64,000 nt of DNA from Pedobacter nanyangensis (GTDB taxonomy: Bacteria; Bacteroidota; Bacteroidia; Sphingobacteriales; Sphingobacteriaceae), in contig NZ_QMHO01000002.1 in assembly GCF_003313505.1 (NCBI RefSeq), forward strand, positions 62,001-126,000, written 5' to 3'. Numbering within the stretch: the first letter of the stretch is position 1; each line of letters starts with the position of its first letter. Shown one piece after another: positions 1-7,730 of this stretch. The position numbers and the translations under genes are program-made. The notes below the pieces were generated by a model. That model made no database searches, was not told the DNA's origin, and saw nothing but the letters and a program-made list of their open reading frames with translations.

Positions 1-1436
1 CTTTTATCAAGCTGAATGAGCTGCGTACTTTATTGGTTGGTGCGGGCGAAGTGGGACTGGAAAAATTAAATGCTATTGTGAACAACAGCGAAGAAGCCAA
101 TGTTACCGTGGTAGCCAAGGATATCCACAACGCTTTTTTTGAAATCGCAGCGGCCAAACCCAACGTGTCTATCAGGCAAAAGGCTTTTTCTGCGGATGAT
201 TTGGAAGATATCGACCTTGTTTTTGCTGCTACCAACAACAATACTTTTAACACTGAATTACGGGCCTTGGCGCATGAAAAAGGCCTGCTCATCAACGTAG
301 CCGATAAACCAGAACTCTGCGATTTTTATTTAGGTTCTATTGTTAAAAAGGGAGATTTGAAGATTGCCATTTCTACCAACGGCAAATCGCCAACCATGGC
401 TAAAAGGTTAAAGGAAGTACTGGACAATGCTATTCCCCAGGAAATAGACCATTCAATTGGTCAGCTTAATCAAATTAGGCATAACCTTAATGGCGATATC
501 AAGCATAAAGTGAAGGTATTGAACGGCATTACAGCTACCTTTTTGGAGAAGGAGAATAAGTTCAATGCGAAAAAAATCGTGATCTGGTCGCTGTCTGTTA
601 TCGCCTTGATGGTGGTTGGACATATCTTCTTATCGTTTATCCCATTTGCCAAGCTCGGAGATGTATTTGTTGGCCTAACCGATCAAGTAGATAGTACTAT
701 TCTGTACTTTATTTTGGGCGGCTTTTTGGCACAATTGGTAGATGGTGCCTTGGGAATGGCCTATGGCGTAAGTGCTACCACTTTTTTACTTTCCTTTGGG
801 GTAACGCCAGCGGCGGCAAGTGCCAGTGTACACGCCTCAGAGATTTTCACCAGCGGCGTTTCTGGCTTAATGCACCTTCGTTTTGGCAACGTACGCACCA
901 AGTTATTTAAGAAACTGTTATTGCCCGGTATTATTGGCGCCATTGCAGGGGCCTATATTTTATCGTCTTTGGAAAACTACGGACATATCATTAAACCTGT
1001 AGTTTCTGCATACACCTTGTTTTTGGGAGTCAAGATTTTATTAAAGGCTGTTGCCAAGCAGAAAAAGACCAAACCTTTGAAAAAAATTGGGCCGTTGGCT
1101 TTTGTAGGCGCATTTTTAGATTCGATAGGGGGTGGTGGCTGGGGGCCAATTGTAACCTCAACGCTAATTGCCAGAGGCGGACACCCACGCTATACCATTG
1201 GGTCGGTTAACCTTACCGAGTTTTTTGTGACCTTGTCCAGTTCGCTAACCTTCATCATGATGATTGGTTTGACCCATTGGCAAATTATTTTGGGACTGAT
1301 TTTGGGCGGCTGTATTGCCGCACCGTTTGGGGCGCTGCTAACCAAGCGGCTAAATGCCAAAACCATCATGATCATGGTAGGCATTATCGTTATCATCACC
1401 AGTTTAAGAACCATTTTTATATTGTTAAGTAAGTAA
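1..1436 (+). CDS. Siroheme synthase N-terminal domain fused to TauE/SafE (TSUP) permease, 5' partial
   Basis: The reading frame is open from base 3, so the gene starts before the window and its N-terminus is missing. The visible start holds a Rossmann dinucleotide motif (VGAGEVGLEKL), followed by about 140 residues like the NAD-binding and dimer domains of CysG-N/Met8 (precorrin-2 dehydrogenase/ferrochelatase). From about residue 180 the protein is hydrophobic with roughly eight membrane segments and glycine-rich motifs (LVDGALGMAYG, FLDSIGGGGWGP) typical of TauE/SafE sulfite/sulfate-type permeases. Its stop overlaps the cysH start (TAATG), so translation is probably coupled. Family knowledge: CysG-N makes sirohydrochlorin/siroheme for sulfite reductase, and TSUP proteins move sulfur oxyanions. 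Inference: one polypeptide joins cofactor synthesis to sulfur-anion transport. The direction of transport cannot be told from sequence. Confidence 0.88.
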   Translation, partial: FIKLNELRTLLVGAGEVGLEKLNAIVNNSEEANVTVVAKDIHNAFFEIAAAKPNVSIRQKAFSADDLEDIDLVFAATNNNTFNTELRALAHEKGLLINVADKPELCDFYLGSIVKKGDLKIAISTNGKSPTMAKRLKEVLDNAIPQEIDHSIGQLNQIRHNLNGDIKHKVKVLNGITATFLEKENKFNAKKIVIWSLSVIALMVVGHIFLSFIPFAKLGDVFVGLTDQVDSTILYFILGGFLAQLVDGALGMAYGVSATTFLLSFGVTPAAASASVHASEIFTSGVSGLMHLRFGNVRTKLFKKLLLPGIIGAIAGAYILSSLENYGHIIKPVVSAYTLFLGVKILLKAVAKQKKTKPLKKIGPLAFVGAFLDSIGGGGWGPIVTSTLIARGGHPRYTIGSVNLTEFFVTLSSSLTFIMMIGLTHWQIILGLILGGCIAAPFGALLTKRLNAKTIMIMVGIIVIITSLRTIFILLSK

Positions 1437-2128
1437 TGATCAAAGTATTGAAGAAAGCGCTGGAAGGTTTGGACGTGGTTGCTAAACTCCAATATCTGGC
1501 CCAGAAATATAAAGATAAAATTGTATTTTCGACCAGTTTTGGCTGGGAAGACCAAGTGGTTACGCACCTGATATTTGCCCATAAAATCCCGATCAAAGTA
1601 TTTACGTTGGAAACAGGCAGGCTTTTCCCAGAAACCTACTATGTATGGAACAGAACCTTGGAAATTTATCAGCAGCCCATTCATGCTTATTTCCCGCAAA
1701 GCGATTTGTTACAGGCTATGGTGGCAGCAAAAGGCCCAAATAGCTTTTACGAATCGGTAGAAAACCGAAAGGAATGCTGCTACATCAGAAAGATTGAGCC
1801 TTTGAAAAGGGCCCTGGCGGGAAATGAACTATGGATTACAGGCATTAGGGCCGACCAAAGTGCTAACCGCGAGGGGATGGAAGACATAGAGTGGGACGAA
1901 GGAAACCAATTACTTAAATTCCATCCCATTTTTGATTGGACGCTGGATGATGTAAAAGCTTACGTGAAGGAACATAACATTGTGTATAATACCCTGCACG
2001 ATAAAGGTTTCCCTAGCATTGGTTGTGCGCCTTGTACACGTGCGGTTAGGGAAGGAGAGGATTTTAGGGCAGGCCGTTGGTGGTGGGAAGACCAAAGCAA
2101 GAAGGAGTGTGGCTTGCATGCGAGTTAG
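1436..2128 (+). CDS. cysH: Phosphoadenylyl/adenylyl-sulfate reductase
   Basis: Cytoplasmic enzyme reducing (P)APS to sulfite. The 230-residue length fits the family. It carries the Cys-Cys pair of the RKECCYIRK motif (residues 114-115), the later CAPC pair (197 and 200) and the C-terminal catalytic ECGLH cysteine (225). The two cysteine pairs are the [4Fe-4S]-binding signature of the assimilatory APS reductase branch and are absent from enterobacterial PAPS reductases, so APS is the likely substrate. That fits the neighbours: cysD and cysN follow and no cysC (APS kinase) is visible. The ATG overlaps the preceding stop (TAATG), which fixes the start. Electron donor is likely thioredoxin (family knowledge). 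Confidence 0.95.
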   Translation: MIKVLKKALEGLDVVAKLQYLAQKYKDKIVFSTSFGWEDQVVTHLIFAHKIPIKVFTLETGRLFPETYYVWNRTLEIYQQPIHAYFPQSDLLQAMVAAKGPNSFYESVENRKECCYIRKIEPLKRALAGNELWITGIRADQSANREGMEDIEWDEGNQLLKFHPIFDWTLDDVKAYVKEHNIVYNTLHDKGFPSIGCAPCTRAVREGEDFRAGRWWWEDQSKKECGLHAS

Positions 2129-2199
2129 GTATTAGTAGCTAGGAATTAGGGGTTAGTAATGGTAGAAAAGCTGGAAGGTTGTAAAGTTGGAAAGTTTTG

Positions 2200-2340
2200 C
2201 TTCCGTTCCAAAGCACAATTCCCCTCTTTTAGAGGGGTGCCCGAAGGGCGGGGTGTTTGAGAGATATCAGCCCAACCCCAACAAAAATAAACCCGATAGT
2301 AGTGAAAAGTTTGTCAGGCTGAGCTTGTCGAAGGCCAAAC
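2200..2340. repeat. Intergenic palindromic/dispersed repeat segment between cysH and cysD
   Basis: The 292-base gap between cysH and cysD contains a short palindrome (CCCCTCTTTTAGAGGGG, about 2222-2238) followed by a GC-rich stretch, and at 2313-2335 the stretch GTCAGGCTGAGCTTGTCGAA. Sequences of both styles are familiar as dispersed intergenic repeats in Bacteroidota. An open frame runs through it into cysD, but its predicted peptide looks non-genic and the family start of CysD lies downstream. Copy number elsewhere cannot be seen from this window. Confidence 0.55.
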
Positions 2341-2420
2341 TTGAAACGGATAGCGGGACTAAAGCAACCGAAGAGCAATTGACCTTGCTTTTCAAATTAA
2401 AAAAAGACATAACCAAAAAA

Positions 2421-3326
2421 ATGAGTAGATATAATTTTGATTATTTGGATGAGCTTGAGGCAGAGGCTATCCATATCTTGAGAGAGGTAGCGGGGCAGTT
2501 TGAAAAACCTGCATTGCTGTTTTCGGGAGGTAAGGATTCCATTACTTTAGTTCGTTTGGCGGAGAAAGCTTTTAGGCCGGGGAAATTCCCGTTTCCATTG
2601 GTGCATATTGATACCGGCCACAACTTTGAGGAAACTATCGACTATCGCGACAAAATGGTGGCTCGTTTGGGCGAGCGACTGATTGTAGGTTCTGTACAAC
2701 AGTCTATTGACGAAGGAAAAGTAGTGGAACAGAAAGGCAAAAATGCCAGTAGAAACGCTTTGCAAACGGTTACCCTGCTGGACACCATTGAGCAGCACCA
2801 GTTTGATGCCTGTATTGGCGGTGCCCGCCGGGACGAGGAAAAGGCCAGGGCTAAGGAACGTATTTTTTCGGTAAGGGATGAATTTGGACAGTGGGATCCC
2901 AAGCGCCAGCGCCCAGAGTTGTGGAACATTTATAATGGAAAAATCCACAAGGGCGAAAATGTGCGTGTGTTCCCCATCAGTAACTGGACAGAGCTTGATG
3001 TTTGGAATTATATCCGCAGAGAAAATATCGAACTGCCGAGCATTTATTTTGCCCATGATCGTGAGGTGATTACGCGTAACGGACAGTTGATGGCGGCTTC
3101 TCCGTTTGTGAATATGGACGAGGAAGATGTGGTAGAACGAAAGAAAGTGCGTTTCCGTACGGTGGGCGATATTTCTTGTACGGCAGCCATTGAATCGGAG
3201 GCTTTTTTGATTGATGACATTATTGCGGAAATCAGCCAGTCTAAAATCTCGGAACGTGGTGCCCGCATGGACGACAAGGTTTCGGAAGCGGCCATGGAAG
3301 ACAGGAAAAAGGGGGGATATTTTTAG
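2421..3326 (+). CDS. cysD: Sulfate adenylyltransferase subunit 2
   Basis: Catalytic small subunit of ATP sulfurylase, forming APS from sulfate and ATP together with the CysN GTPase. From the ATG at 2421 the protein is 301 residues, the usual CysD length, beginning MSRYNFDYLDELEAEAIH. A longer frame opens upstream but runs through intergenic repeat sequence, so I reject that start. The PP-loop SGGKDS is at residues 35-40, followed by the conserved HIDTGHNFEE and the GGARRDEEKARAKERIFS segment characteristic of CysD. It lies between cysH and cysN in a sulfate-assimilation operon. An inverted repeat sits between this gene and cysN. Confidence 0.96.
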   Translation: MSRYNFDYLDELEAEAIHILREVAGQFEKPALLFSGGKDSITLVRLAEKAFRPGKFPFPLVHIDTGHNFEETIDYRDKMVARLGERLIVGSVQQSIDEGKVVEQKGKNASRNALQTVTLLDTIEQHQFDACIGGARRDEEKARAKERIFSVRDEFGQWDPKRQRPELWNIYNGKIHKGENVRVFPISNWTELDVWNYIRRENIELPSIYFAHDREVITRNGQLMAASPFVNMDEEDVVERKKVRFRTVGDISCTAAIESEAFLIDDIIAEISQSKISERGARMDDKVSEAAMEDRKKGGYF

Positions 3327-3342
3327 GGAGTATCTAGTAGCG

Positions 3343-3408
3343 AGTATCAAGTAGCAAGTACTTTGATATTCGTTTAATCTTGATACCCGATACTAATTAC
3401 TTGATACT
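3343..3408 (+). repeat. Inverted repeat just before the cysN start
   Basis: AGTATCAAGTA at 3343-3353 is the exact reverse complement of TACTTGATACT at 3398-3408. The gap also contains several degenerate TAGTA/AAGTA copies. The right arm ends 5 bases before the cysN ATG, so if the transcript folds this way the ribosome-binding region would be within the stem. It may equally be a degenerate intergenic repeat; similar TAGTAGTTAGGAATTAG-like text occurs near 2130-2160 and 55480-55515. Confidence 0.5.
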
Positions 3409-3413
3409 AAAAG

Positions 3414-4664
3414 ATGAACATACTAAAATTTTTTACAGCGGGTAGTGTTGATGATGGCAAGAGCACTTTGATTGGCCGTTTGTTATATGATACCGATTCT
3501 ATTTTAGCTGACCAGTTGGAGGCTATTCAGAATGCCAACAGAAAAAATGATGATGGTACGGTAGATTTGGCCATTTTAACGGATGGTTTGAGGGCAGAGC
3601 GTGAGCAGGGAATTACCATTGATGTGGCCTATAAATATTTCCAGACGGCCCAGCGCAAATTTATTATTGCCGATACGCCGGGCCATATCCAATATACCAG
3701 AAACATGGTTACGGGCGCATCTACGGCAAACTTGGCCATTATTTTGGTGGACGCCAGAAATGGTGTGGTTGAGCAAACCATTCGCCATTCTTATCTGGTG
3801 TCGCTGTTGGGCATTAAACATGTAGTGGTTGCCGTGAACAAAATGGATATGGTAGATTACAGCGAAACGGTATTTGATGCCATTGCCCAAAAATATAGAA
3901 GCTTGGCGCAGGAACTAAGGCTTGAGGATGTTACCTATATTCCTGTAAGTGCGCTAAAAGGCGATAACATCGTACACAAATCTGAAAGAATGGCTTGGTA
4001 CAACGGAGATAGCCTATTGCATTTCCTGGAGAAGGTAGACACCCATGTACAGGAAAAATCGGAAAAAGCCAGATTGCCGGTACAGTGGGTAATTAGGCCC
4101 CAAACGGATGAACTGCATGACTACAGAGGATACGCCGGCCGGGTGGTAAGCGGTACTTTCAGGGTGAACGACAAGATTACCGTATTGCCATCTGGTGCAA
4201 GTTCTACCATCAGTAAAATTGAGTTTTTTGATAAGGAGTTGGCCGAGGCCTCTTCTGGCCAATCTGTAACCATACATTTGGCTACCGATGTGGATATTAG
4301 CCGCGGCGACACGATTGTAAATTCATCGGCTTTGCCGCAAGAAAGCAAGCTGATTGAAGCTGATTTGTGTTGGATGGACACCAAAGCTTTGGATACCTCA
4401 ATCACTTATTTGCTCCAGCATAATAGCAAAGTAACTAAGGTTAAAATAGCTGATGTGGTGTACAAAGTGGATATCAATACGCTGGAAAAACACGCCGCAG
4501 ATGAATTTAAGTTAAATGATATTGGCAGGGTAGTACTTAAAACTGCCGATGCACTGGCTTTGGACCTTTATCAGGAGAATAAGGCGAACGGTTCGGCAAT
4601 ATTAATTGACAGTCGTACCAATTTAACGGTTGGCGCTACCATGTTTAGGGCTTTGGCCGATTAG
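3414..4664 (+). CDS. cysN: Sulfate adenylyltransferase subunit 1 (GTPase)
   Basis: Regulatory GTPase subunit of ATP sulfurylase, coupling GTP hydrolysis to APS formation by CysD. At 416 residues it is a stand-alone CysN without the fused APS-kinase (CysC) domain. Elongation-factor-type motifs are intact: G1 AGSVDDGKSTLIGR near the N-terminus, G3 DTPGHIQYTRNM, G4 NKMD and G5 SALKG. After the G domain come beta-barrel domains like those of EF-Tu. It follows cysD after an 87-base gap and a terminator follows its stop. With no cysC in view, APS is probably reduced directly by CysH. Confidence 0.96.
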   Translation: MNILKFFTAGSVDDGKSTLIGRLLYDTDSILADQLEAIQNANRKNDDGTVDLAILTDGLRAEREQGITIDVAYKYFQTAQRKFIIADTPGHIQYTRNMVTGASTANLAIILVDARNGVVEQTIRHSYLVSLLGIKHVVVAVNKMDMVDYSETVFDAIAQKYRSLAQELRLEDVTYIPVSALKGDNIVHKSERMAWYNGDSLLHFLEKVDTHVQEKSEKARLPVQWVIRPQTDELHDYRGYAGRVVSGTFRVNDKITVLPSGASSTISKIEFFDKELAEASSGQSVTIHLATDVDISRGDTIVNSSALPQESKLIEADLCWMDTKALDTSITYLLQHNSKVTKVKIADVVYKVDINTLEKHAADEFKLNDIGRVVLKTADALALDLYQENKANGSAILIDSRTNLTVGATMFRALAD

Positions 4665-4684
4665 TTTTTTATATATATTAGTTT

Positions 4685-4713
4685 AAAGGTTGTCTTTTTT
4701 AGGCAACCTTTTT
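4685..4713 (+). terminator. Intrinsic terminator after cysN
   Basis: AAAGGTTG (4685-4692) pairs with CAACCTTT (4704-4711), with a T-rich loop and T tail. It lies about 20 bases after the cysN stop and probably ends the sulfate operon. Confidence 0.75.
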
Positions 4714-4953
4714 GGTTTAAACGGGATTTTAACCGTTAAGAAGTTAAGCGAAGGATGTTTGTTTAGCGGCCTTTGAGGGGGCAGGGGAACTTATCTTTGC
4801 AATTTTTCCTCCCGCTTAATTCTCCTCCAAGGGGAGACATGGGCAGTGCTATGATCTGAAAAAAGCGCAGAAATTTAAAAAATAAAAAAAACGTAAAACA
4901 ATTTTGGCATTCAGGTGTTTACTGGGTATTGGTACACTAAAATCTTGAAGGAA

Positions 4954-5166
4954 ATGGCCGAGAATTCTTTTCTGCACGGAGCTACTAACGAAAATACCCG
5001 TTCAGGTAAAACATCAAACGAGAGAAATTACACCTCAACAGCAGTAAAGGATTACGTGAACCAGCGTAGGGAAAAAGCTGCAAAACAAACAAAAGACGAA
5101 AAAAACAGGGTTTCGAATACAAAATTTTCGGAACACCAATGGGAAAACCCCAAGAAATATAATTAG
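4954..5166 (+). CDS. Small hydrophilic hypothetical protein
   Basis: A 70-residue product from the ATG at 4954 (MAENSFLHGATNENTRS). A longer frame opens at 4915, but its first 13 residues look unlike the rest. The protein is very polar and charged, rich in Asn, Lys, Glu and Gln, with no signal peptide, membrane segment or cysteines; it looks disordered. A TATCTTTG element resembling a Bacteroidota -7 box is at 4792-4799 and a strong terminator follows the stop, so this looks like an independent single-gene transcript. I do not recognise a family. Coding status is supported by the flanking signals but not by a known motif. Confidence 0.55.
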   Translation: MAENSFLHGATNENTRSGKTSNERNYTSTAVKDYVNQRREKAAKQTKDEKNRVSNTKFSEHQWENPKKYN

Positions 5167-5188
5167 GCCGTTTTACCACGGCCCTAAA

Positions 5189-5222
5189 AAAGGATTCCTA
5201 CTCTATGGGAATCCTTTTTTTT
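5189..5222 (+). terminator. Intrinsic terminator after the small hypothetical gene
   Basis: AGGATTCC (5191-5198) pairs with GGAATCCT (5208-5215), with A-rich sequence before and a run of eight or more T after. Because of the A-rich left flank it could also serve the convergent DUF983 transcript. Confidence 0.85.
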
Positions 5223-5232
5223 ATGGGCAAAT

Positions 5233-5667
5233 CTATTGATCCGCTTCATTTTTGGGCGCACTGCGATCTGGTTCATAATGTAAACCAGGAGATAGCCAAT
5301 ATAACAGCACCATTCTCGAGTAGCGATAGTTAAAAGGCGAAAACAGCAAGGTAGTTACAAATAGCACTGCAATAAAGTACCAAAGGTTTTCGTATTCCAG
5401 CGCCAGGCCAAAAATATAGGCTGCTACTCCGGCGGTTACCATTTCGGCCACATTCATGGCGTAGCTCACAAACATAGCCACATAAAAGTAACCTGGCTCA
5501 CGTTCAAACTTTAAGCCGCAATGTGGGCAATGTTCATTCATCTTCTGGATTTTCAAACTGTAGGTATTTCCCGTAAAAGTGTTTCCAACCCTACATCTGG
5601 GACATTTTGCATGGCTAAATGCGTACCATTGAGAAATATAGTAAGGGTGGTTTTTGATCTCTTCCAT
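5233..5667 (-). CDS. DUF983 zinc-ribbon membrane protein
   Basis: A 144-residue protein. The N-terminal third has two Cys pairs (CPRC and CPHC) separated by about 27 residues, forming a probable zinc ribbon. Then come two strongly hydrophobic segments (about residues 60-82 and 92-112) separated by a short polar turn, and a polar tail. This layout matches DUF983, an uncharacterised inner-membrane family common in Bacteroidota and Alphaproteobacteria. Its ATG overlaps the stop of the upstream AraC-type regulator (TAATG on the minus strand), so the two genes form a coupled unit. Function is unknown; a role in membrane homeostasis under control of its neighbour is only an inference. Confidence 0.85.
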   Translation of the reverse strand: MEEIKNHPYYISQWYAFSHAKCPRCRVGNTFTGNTYSLKIQKMNEHCPHCGLKFEREPGYFYVAMFVSYAMNVAEMVTAGVAAYIFGLALEYENLWYFIAVLFVTTLLFSPFNYRYSRMVLLYWLSPGLHYEPDRSAPKNEADQ

Positions 5668-6545
5668 TATGGTATAGTTATAAATTGTTTTCTAAATTTA
5701 TCGGGGGTAGTGCCTTCGTATTTCTTAAAGAACTTCACAAAATAAGATTGGTCTTCGAAATGGAGTTTATCTGCGATTTCCGAAACCCTGAGGTCTAAGT
5801 TAATCAACAGGCGCTTGGCTTCTAATAAAATCCTATCCCTAATTAATTTGCCTGCCGATGTCGCCAGGAAATCATTACAAAGTGCATTTAAATGGTTTGG
5901 AGTAATGTAAAGCAACTCTGCATATTGTTTGGGCAAACGTAATTTGGTAAAGTTTTGCTCAATAAGCTGCTGGAAATTTTTGAGAATGGTATGGTTATAG
6001 GGATTGAGCTCCTGATGATTGGTGGCGTAGTTAGTTCGGGCTACCTCAATAAAAATCCTAAGCAGCAAAACCCTCACCAGATCGTCGTTAATGGGCTTTG
6101 GGGTGTCACCCTCTTTAAGGATATCCTCAAAAATTAGGGTAATTTTTTTGCTCGTAGGTTCATCCAGCCACAACACCTGTTCTTCGGGCCTGCCGCTAAA
6201 GAAATTGAACTTGTCCAAATATTCTTGTTTAAGCAGCAAAGAACTGAAATAAGTCGTGGAAAAATTGATTAGATAGCCATCCGGTTCGCTCTCAAAATCC
6301 CAGCTGTGTACCTGTCCAGGTATCATGAAATAAATCATGTTGGCATCAACATCAAACACTTTAAAATCTATCTGTTGTTTGCCACTGCCCTTGGTGAAAA
6401 ATACCAAGTGGTAAAAGCTGTGCCGGTGAGCAGTATGCAAGTGCTGGTGCTGTTTTGCATAGTGCCCAAACCTGCTCACTAAAATTCCATCGTTTTTATA
6501 CGCTGAAAAATTTTGAATATCGTAAACAGGAATACTGGATTTCAT
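5667..6545 (-). CDS. AraC-family transcriptional regulator
   Basis: 292 residues: an N-terminal cupin-like effector domain (about 1-170; HxHxxHRHSFYHLVFFTKG then an IPGQVHSW segment) and a C-terminal double helix-turn-helix DNA-binding domain (about 190-288) with the usual final signature FEDQSYFVKFFKKYEGTTP and a KFRKQF end. No membrane or phosphoacceptor segment is seen. It is translationally coupled to the DUF983 gene downstream. Ligand and targets are unknown. It lies more than 2.7 kb from the carbohydrate locus with terminators between, so there is no positional reason to call it that locus's regulator. Confidence 0.92.
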   Translation of the reverse strand: MKSSIPVYDIQNFSAYKNDGILVSRFGHYAKQHQHLHTAHRHSFYHLVFFTKGSGKQQIDFKVFDVDANMIYFMIPGQVHSWDFESEPDGYLINFSTTYFSSLLLKQEYLDKFNFFSGRPEEQVLWLDEPTSKKITLIFEDILKEGDTPKPINDDLVRVLLLRIFIEVARTNYATNHQELNPYNHTILKNFQQLIEQNFTKLRLPKQYAELLYITPNHLNALCNDFLATSAGKLIRDRILLEAKRLLINLDLRVSEIADKLHFEDQSYFVKFFKKYEGTTPDKFRKQFITIP

Positions 6546-6739
6546 GTAACAAAGTTATACAATTCACTTGGCCTGGCCATGGTGTTTTATGGTTTAAATA
6601 TGGTTCTTTTTACTTATTGTGATGCTTTTTTTGCTTATTTATGGCTAATTTTATGGGTTTAAATACTTTTTTGGGCATGTTTACATCAAGCTGGCCAAAG
6701 GGTGGATGAATATTTTTTTGAAAAAAAAGTGAATGTTTT

Positions 6740-6770
6740 TTTGGTTTATTGGAATCCTGCCGTATATTTG
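6740..6770 (+). promoter_or_regulatory. Canonical Bacteroidota promoter (TTTG-N19-TATATTTG)
   Basis: TTTG at 6740-6743, exactly 19 bases, then TATATTTG at 6763-6770. This matches the known Bacteroidota -33/-7 consensus for the primary sigma factor. It points rightward, where no plus-strand protein gene begins; the next annotated gene is on the other strand. The predicted transcription start is about 6777. Confidence 0.7.
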
Positions 6771-6776
6771 TCCTCG

Positions 6777-6833
6777 AGAGCGTTAATTTAGATGATGGGG
6801 GTAGGACTTCGGTTCTATCTCCATTTCTTTTTT
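6777..6833 (+). ncRNA. Putative short RNA: promoter followed directly by a TTCG-loop hairpin and T-tract
   Basis: Starting about 7 bases after the promoter, a leader of about 15-20 bases is followed by a long stem closed by a C(TTCG)G tetraloop (stem arms about 6794-6808 and 6813-6826, with a few G-T pairs) and then TTTCTTTTTT. Own promoter, no open frame and an intrinsic terminator suggest an independent transcript of about 55 nt. It ends at the 3' end of the opposing PAP2 gene, so it could also act as an antisense or 3'-end element. No Rfam family is recognised. The hairpin could be merely a terminator left from a lost gene. Confidence 0.45.
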
Positions 6834-7450
6834 CAGGCCTTTTTGTAGTGATAATTCAGGTGCAAAAGGTACAGGCCCCCAATTAAAAATCCACCCAAAA
6901 TATCTGTAAACCAATGCGCTCCCAAGTAAATTCTTGATAAGGGACCCATAACTATCATCAGATAGGAAAATGCGCTTATTCCAGTTCGTAAATAGCCGGG
7001 GATAGTGGTTAACCTGTGCATCAGCAATATCAAAAAACCAAAAAACACTACGTAGGAAAGTGTATGGCCGCTGGGGAAACTATGGTTATGGTAACTTTCT
7101 ACAATGGTTACATATTCGTTGCTAGGCCTTGGCCTATTAAACAAACGTTTTAGTATAAAGGTAAGCAAGCCCGTAAACGAAATAGCGATGGTGAACCATG
7201 CTTCACGCCTAAATTTAAATACGAAAAAGAGCATTGCCGTAACAGCCATACAGCAAAAAGCTATGGCTACGTTGCCAAAAGCACTGATAATGATCATTAC
7301 CTGGTCCAGAACAGGCTGATGAAATTGTTGGATCCATGTTGAAATAGCCAAATCAAAGCCATTAATGGGGTATTGTCCCACAAAAAAAGCCAATACAGCA
7401 AAGCTGATGATCAATAAAATACTGTAAAATAAACGAGGAGAGTTGTTCAT
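6833..7450 (-). CDS. PAP2-superfamily membrane phosphatase
   Basis: Integral membrane lipid-phosphate phosphatase type protein, 205 residues from the ATG at 7450 (an in-frame TTG lies 24 bases further upstream). The three PAP2 motifs are present: KxxxxxxRP as KRLFNRPRP, SGH as SFPSGHT and RxxxxxHxxxD as RIYLGAHWFTD. About five to six hydrophobic segments surround them, with the catalytic residues facing the periplasm in known family members. Likely substrates are undecaprenyl pyrophosphate or phosphatidic-acid-like lipids; sequence does not decide which. It is a single gene; its 3' end abuts the short plus-strand hairpin unit. Confidence 0.93.
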   Translation of the reverse strand: MNNSPRLFYSILLIISFAVLAFFVGQYPINGFDLAISTWIQQFHQPVLDQVMIIISAFGNVAIAFCCMAVTAMLFFVFKFRREAWFTIAISFTGLLTFILKRLFNRPRPSNEYVTIVESYHNHSFPSGHTLSYVVFFGFLILLMHRLTTIPGYLRTGISAFSYLMIVMGPLSRIYLGAHWFTDILGGFLIGGLYLLHLNYHYKKA

Positions 7451-7714
7451 GGCAAAACCTTGGTTAAACTGCAATTTCGGTAAAATTTAGCTTTTTATGA
7501 TGTCGTAATTCTTTTTCTTGTGGGTAAGTGTTTTTTGCGGGTGTTTAGGTTTGCCGCAGAGGTTTTTGGAGTTTCCGCAAAGTATCGCAAAGCATAATTT
7601 TTGATCATTTCCAATGATGGATATTACCGATAAGACGACCAAACGAATACCCGGCAGGTCATGCGGCCTTAACAGGCGGTGATATTAAAATTTTTCGGTT
7701 ACATGATCTTTAGA

Positions 7715-7722
7715 TACCTTTG
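7715..7722 (+). promoter_or_regulatory. TAnnTTTG -7 box before the HipA-like gene
   Basis: TACCTTTG at 7715-7722 fits the Bacteroidota -7 consensus; the -33 region (around 7692-7696, TTTCG) is weak. The predicted start of transcription would fall within a few bases of the ATG at 7731, giving a nearly leaderless message. Confidence 0.5.
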
Positions 7723-7730
7723 AACCAAGT

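Noticed and set aside
2187..2420. N-terminal extension of CysD
   Set aside because: It runs through intergenic repeat text. The ATG at 2421 gives the normal 301-residue protein.
5667..6545. AraC-type gene as regulator of the SusCD locus
   Set aside because: It is more than 2.7 kb away, in the opposite direction, coupled to DUF983, with terminators and other operons between.
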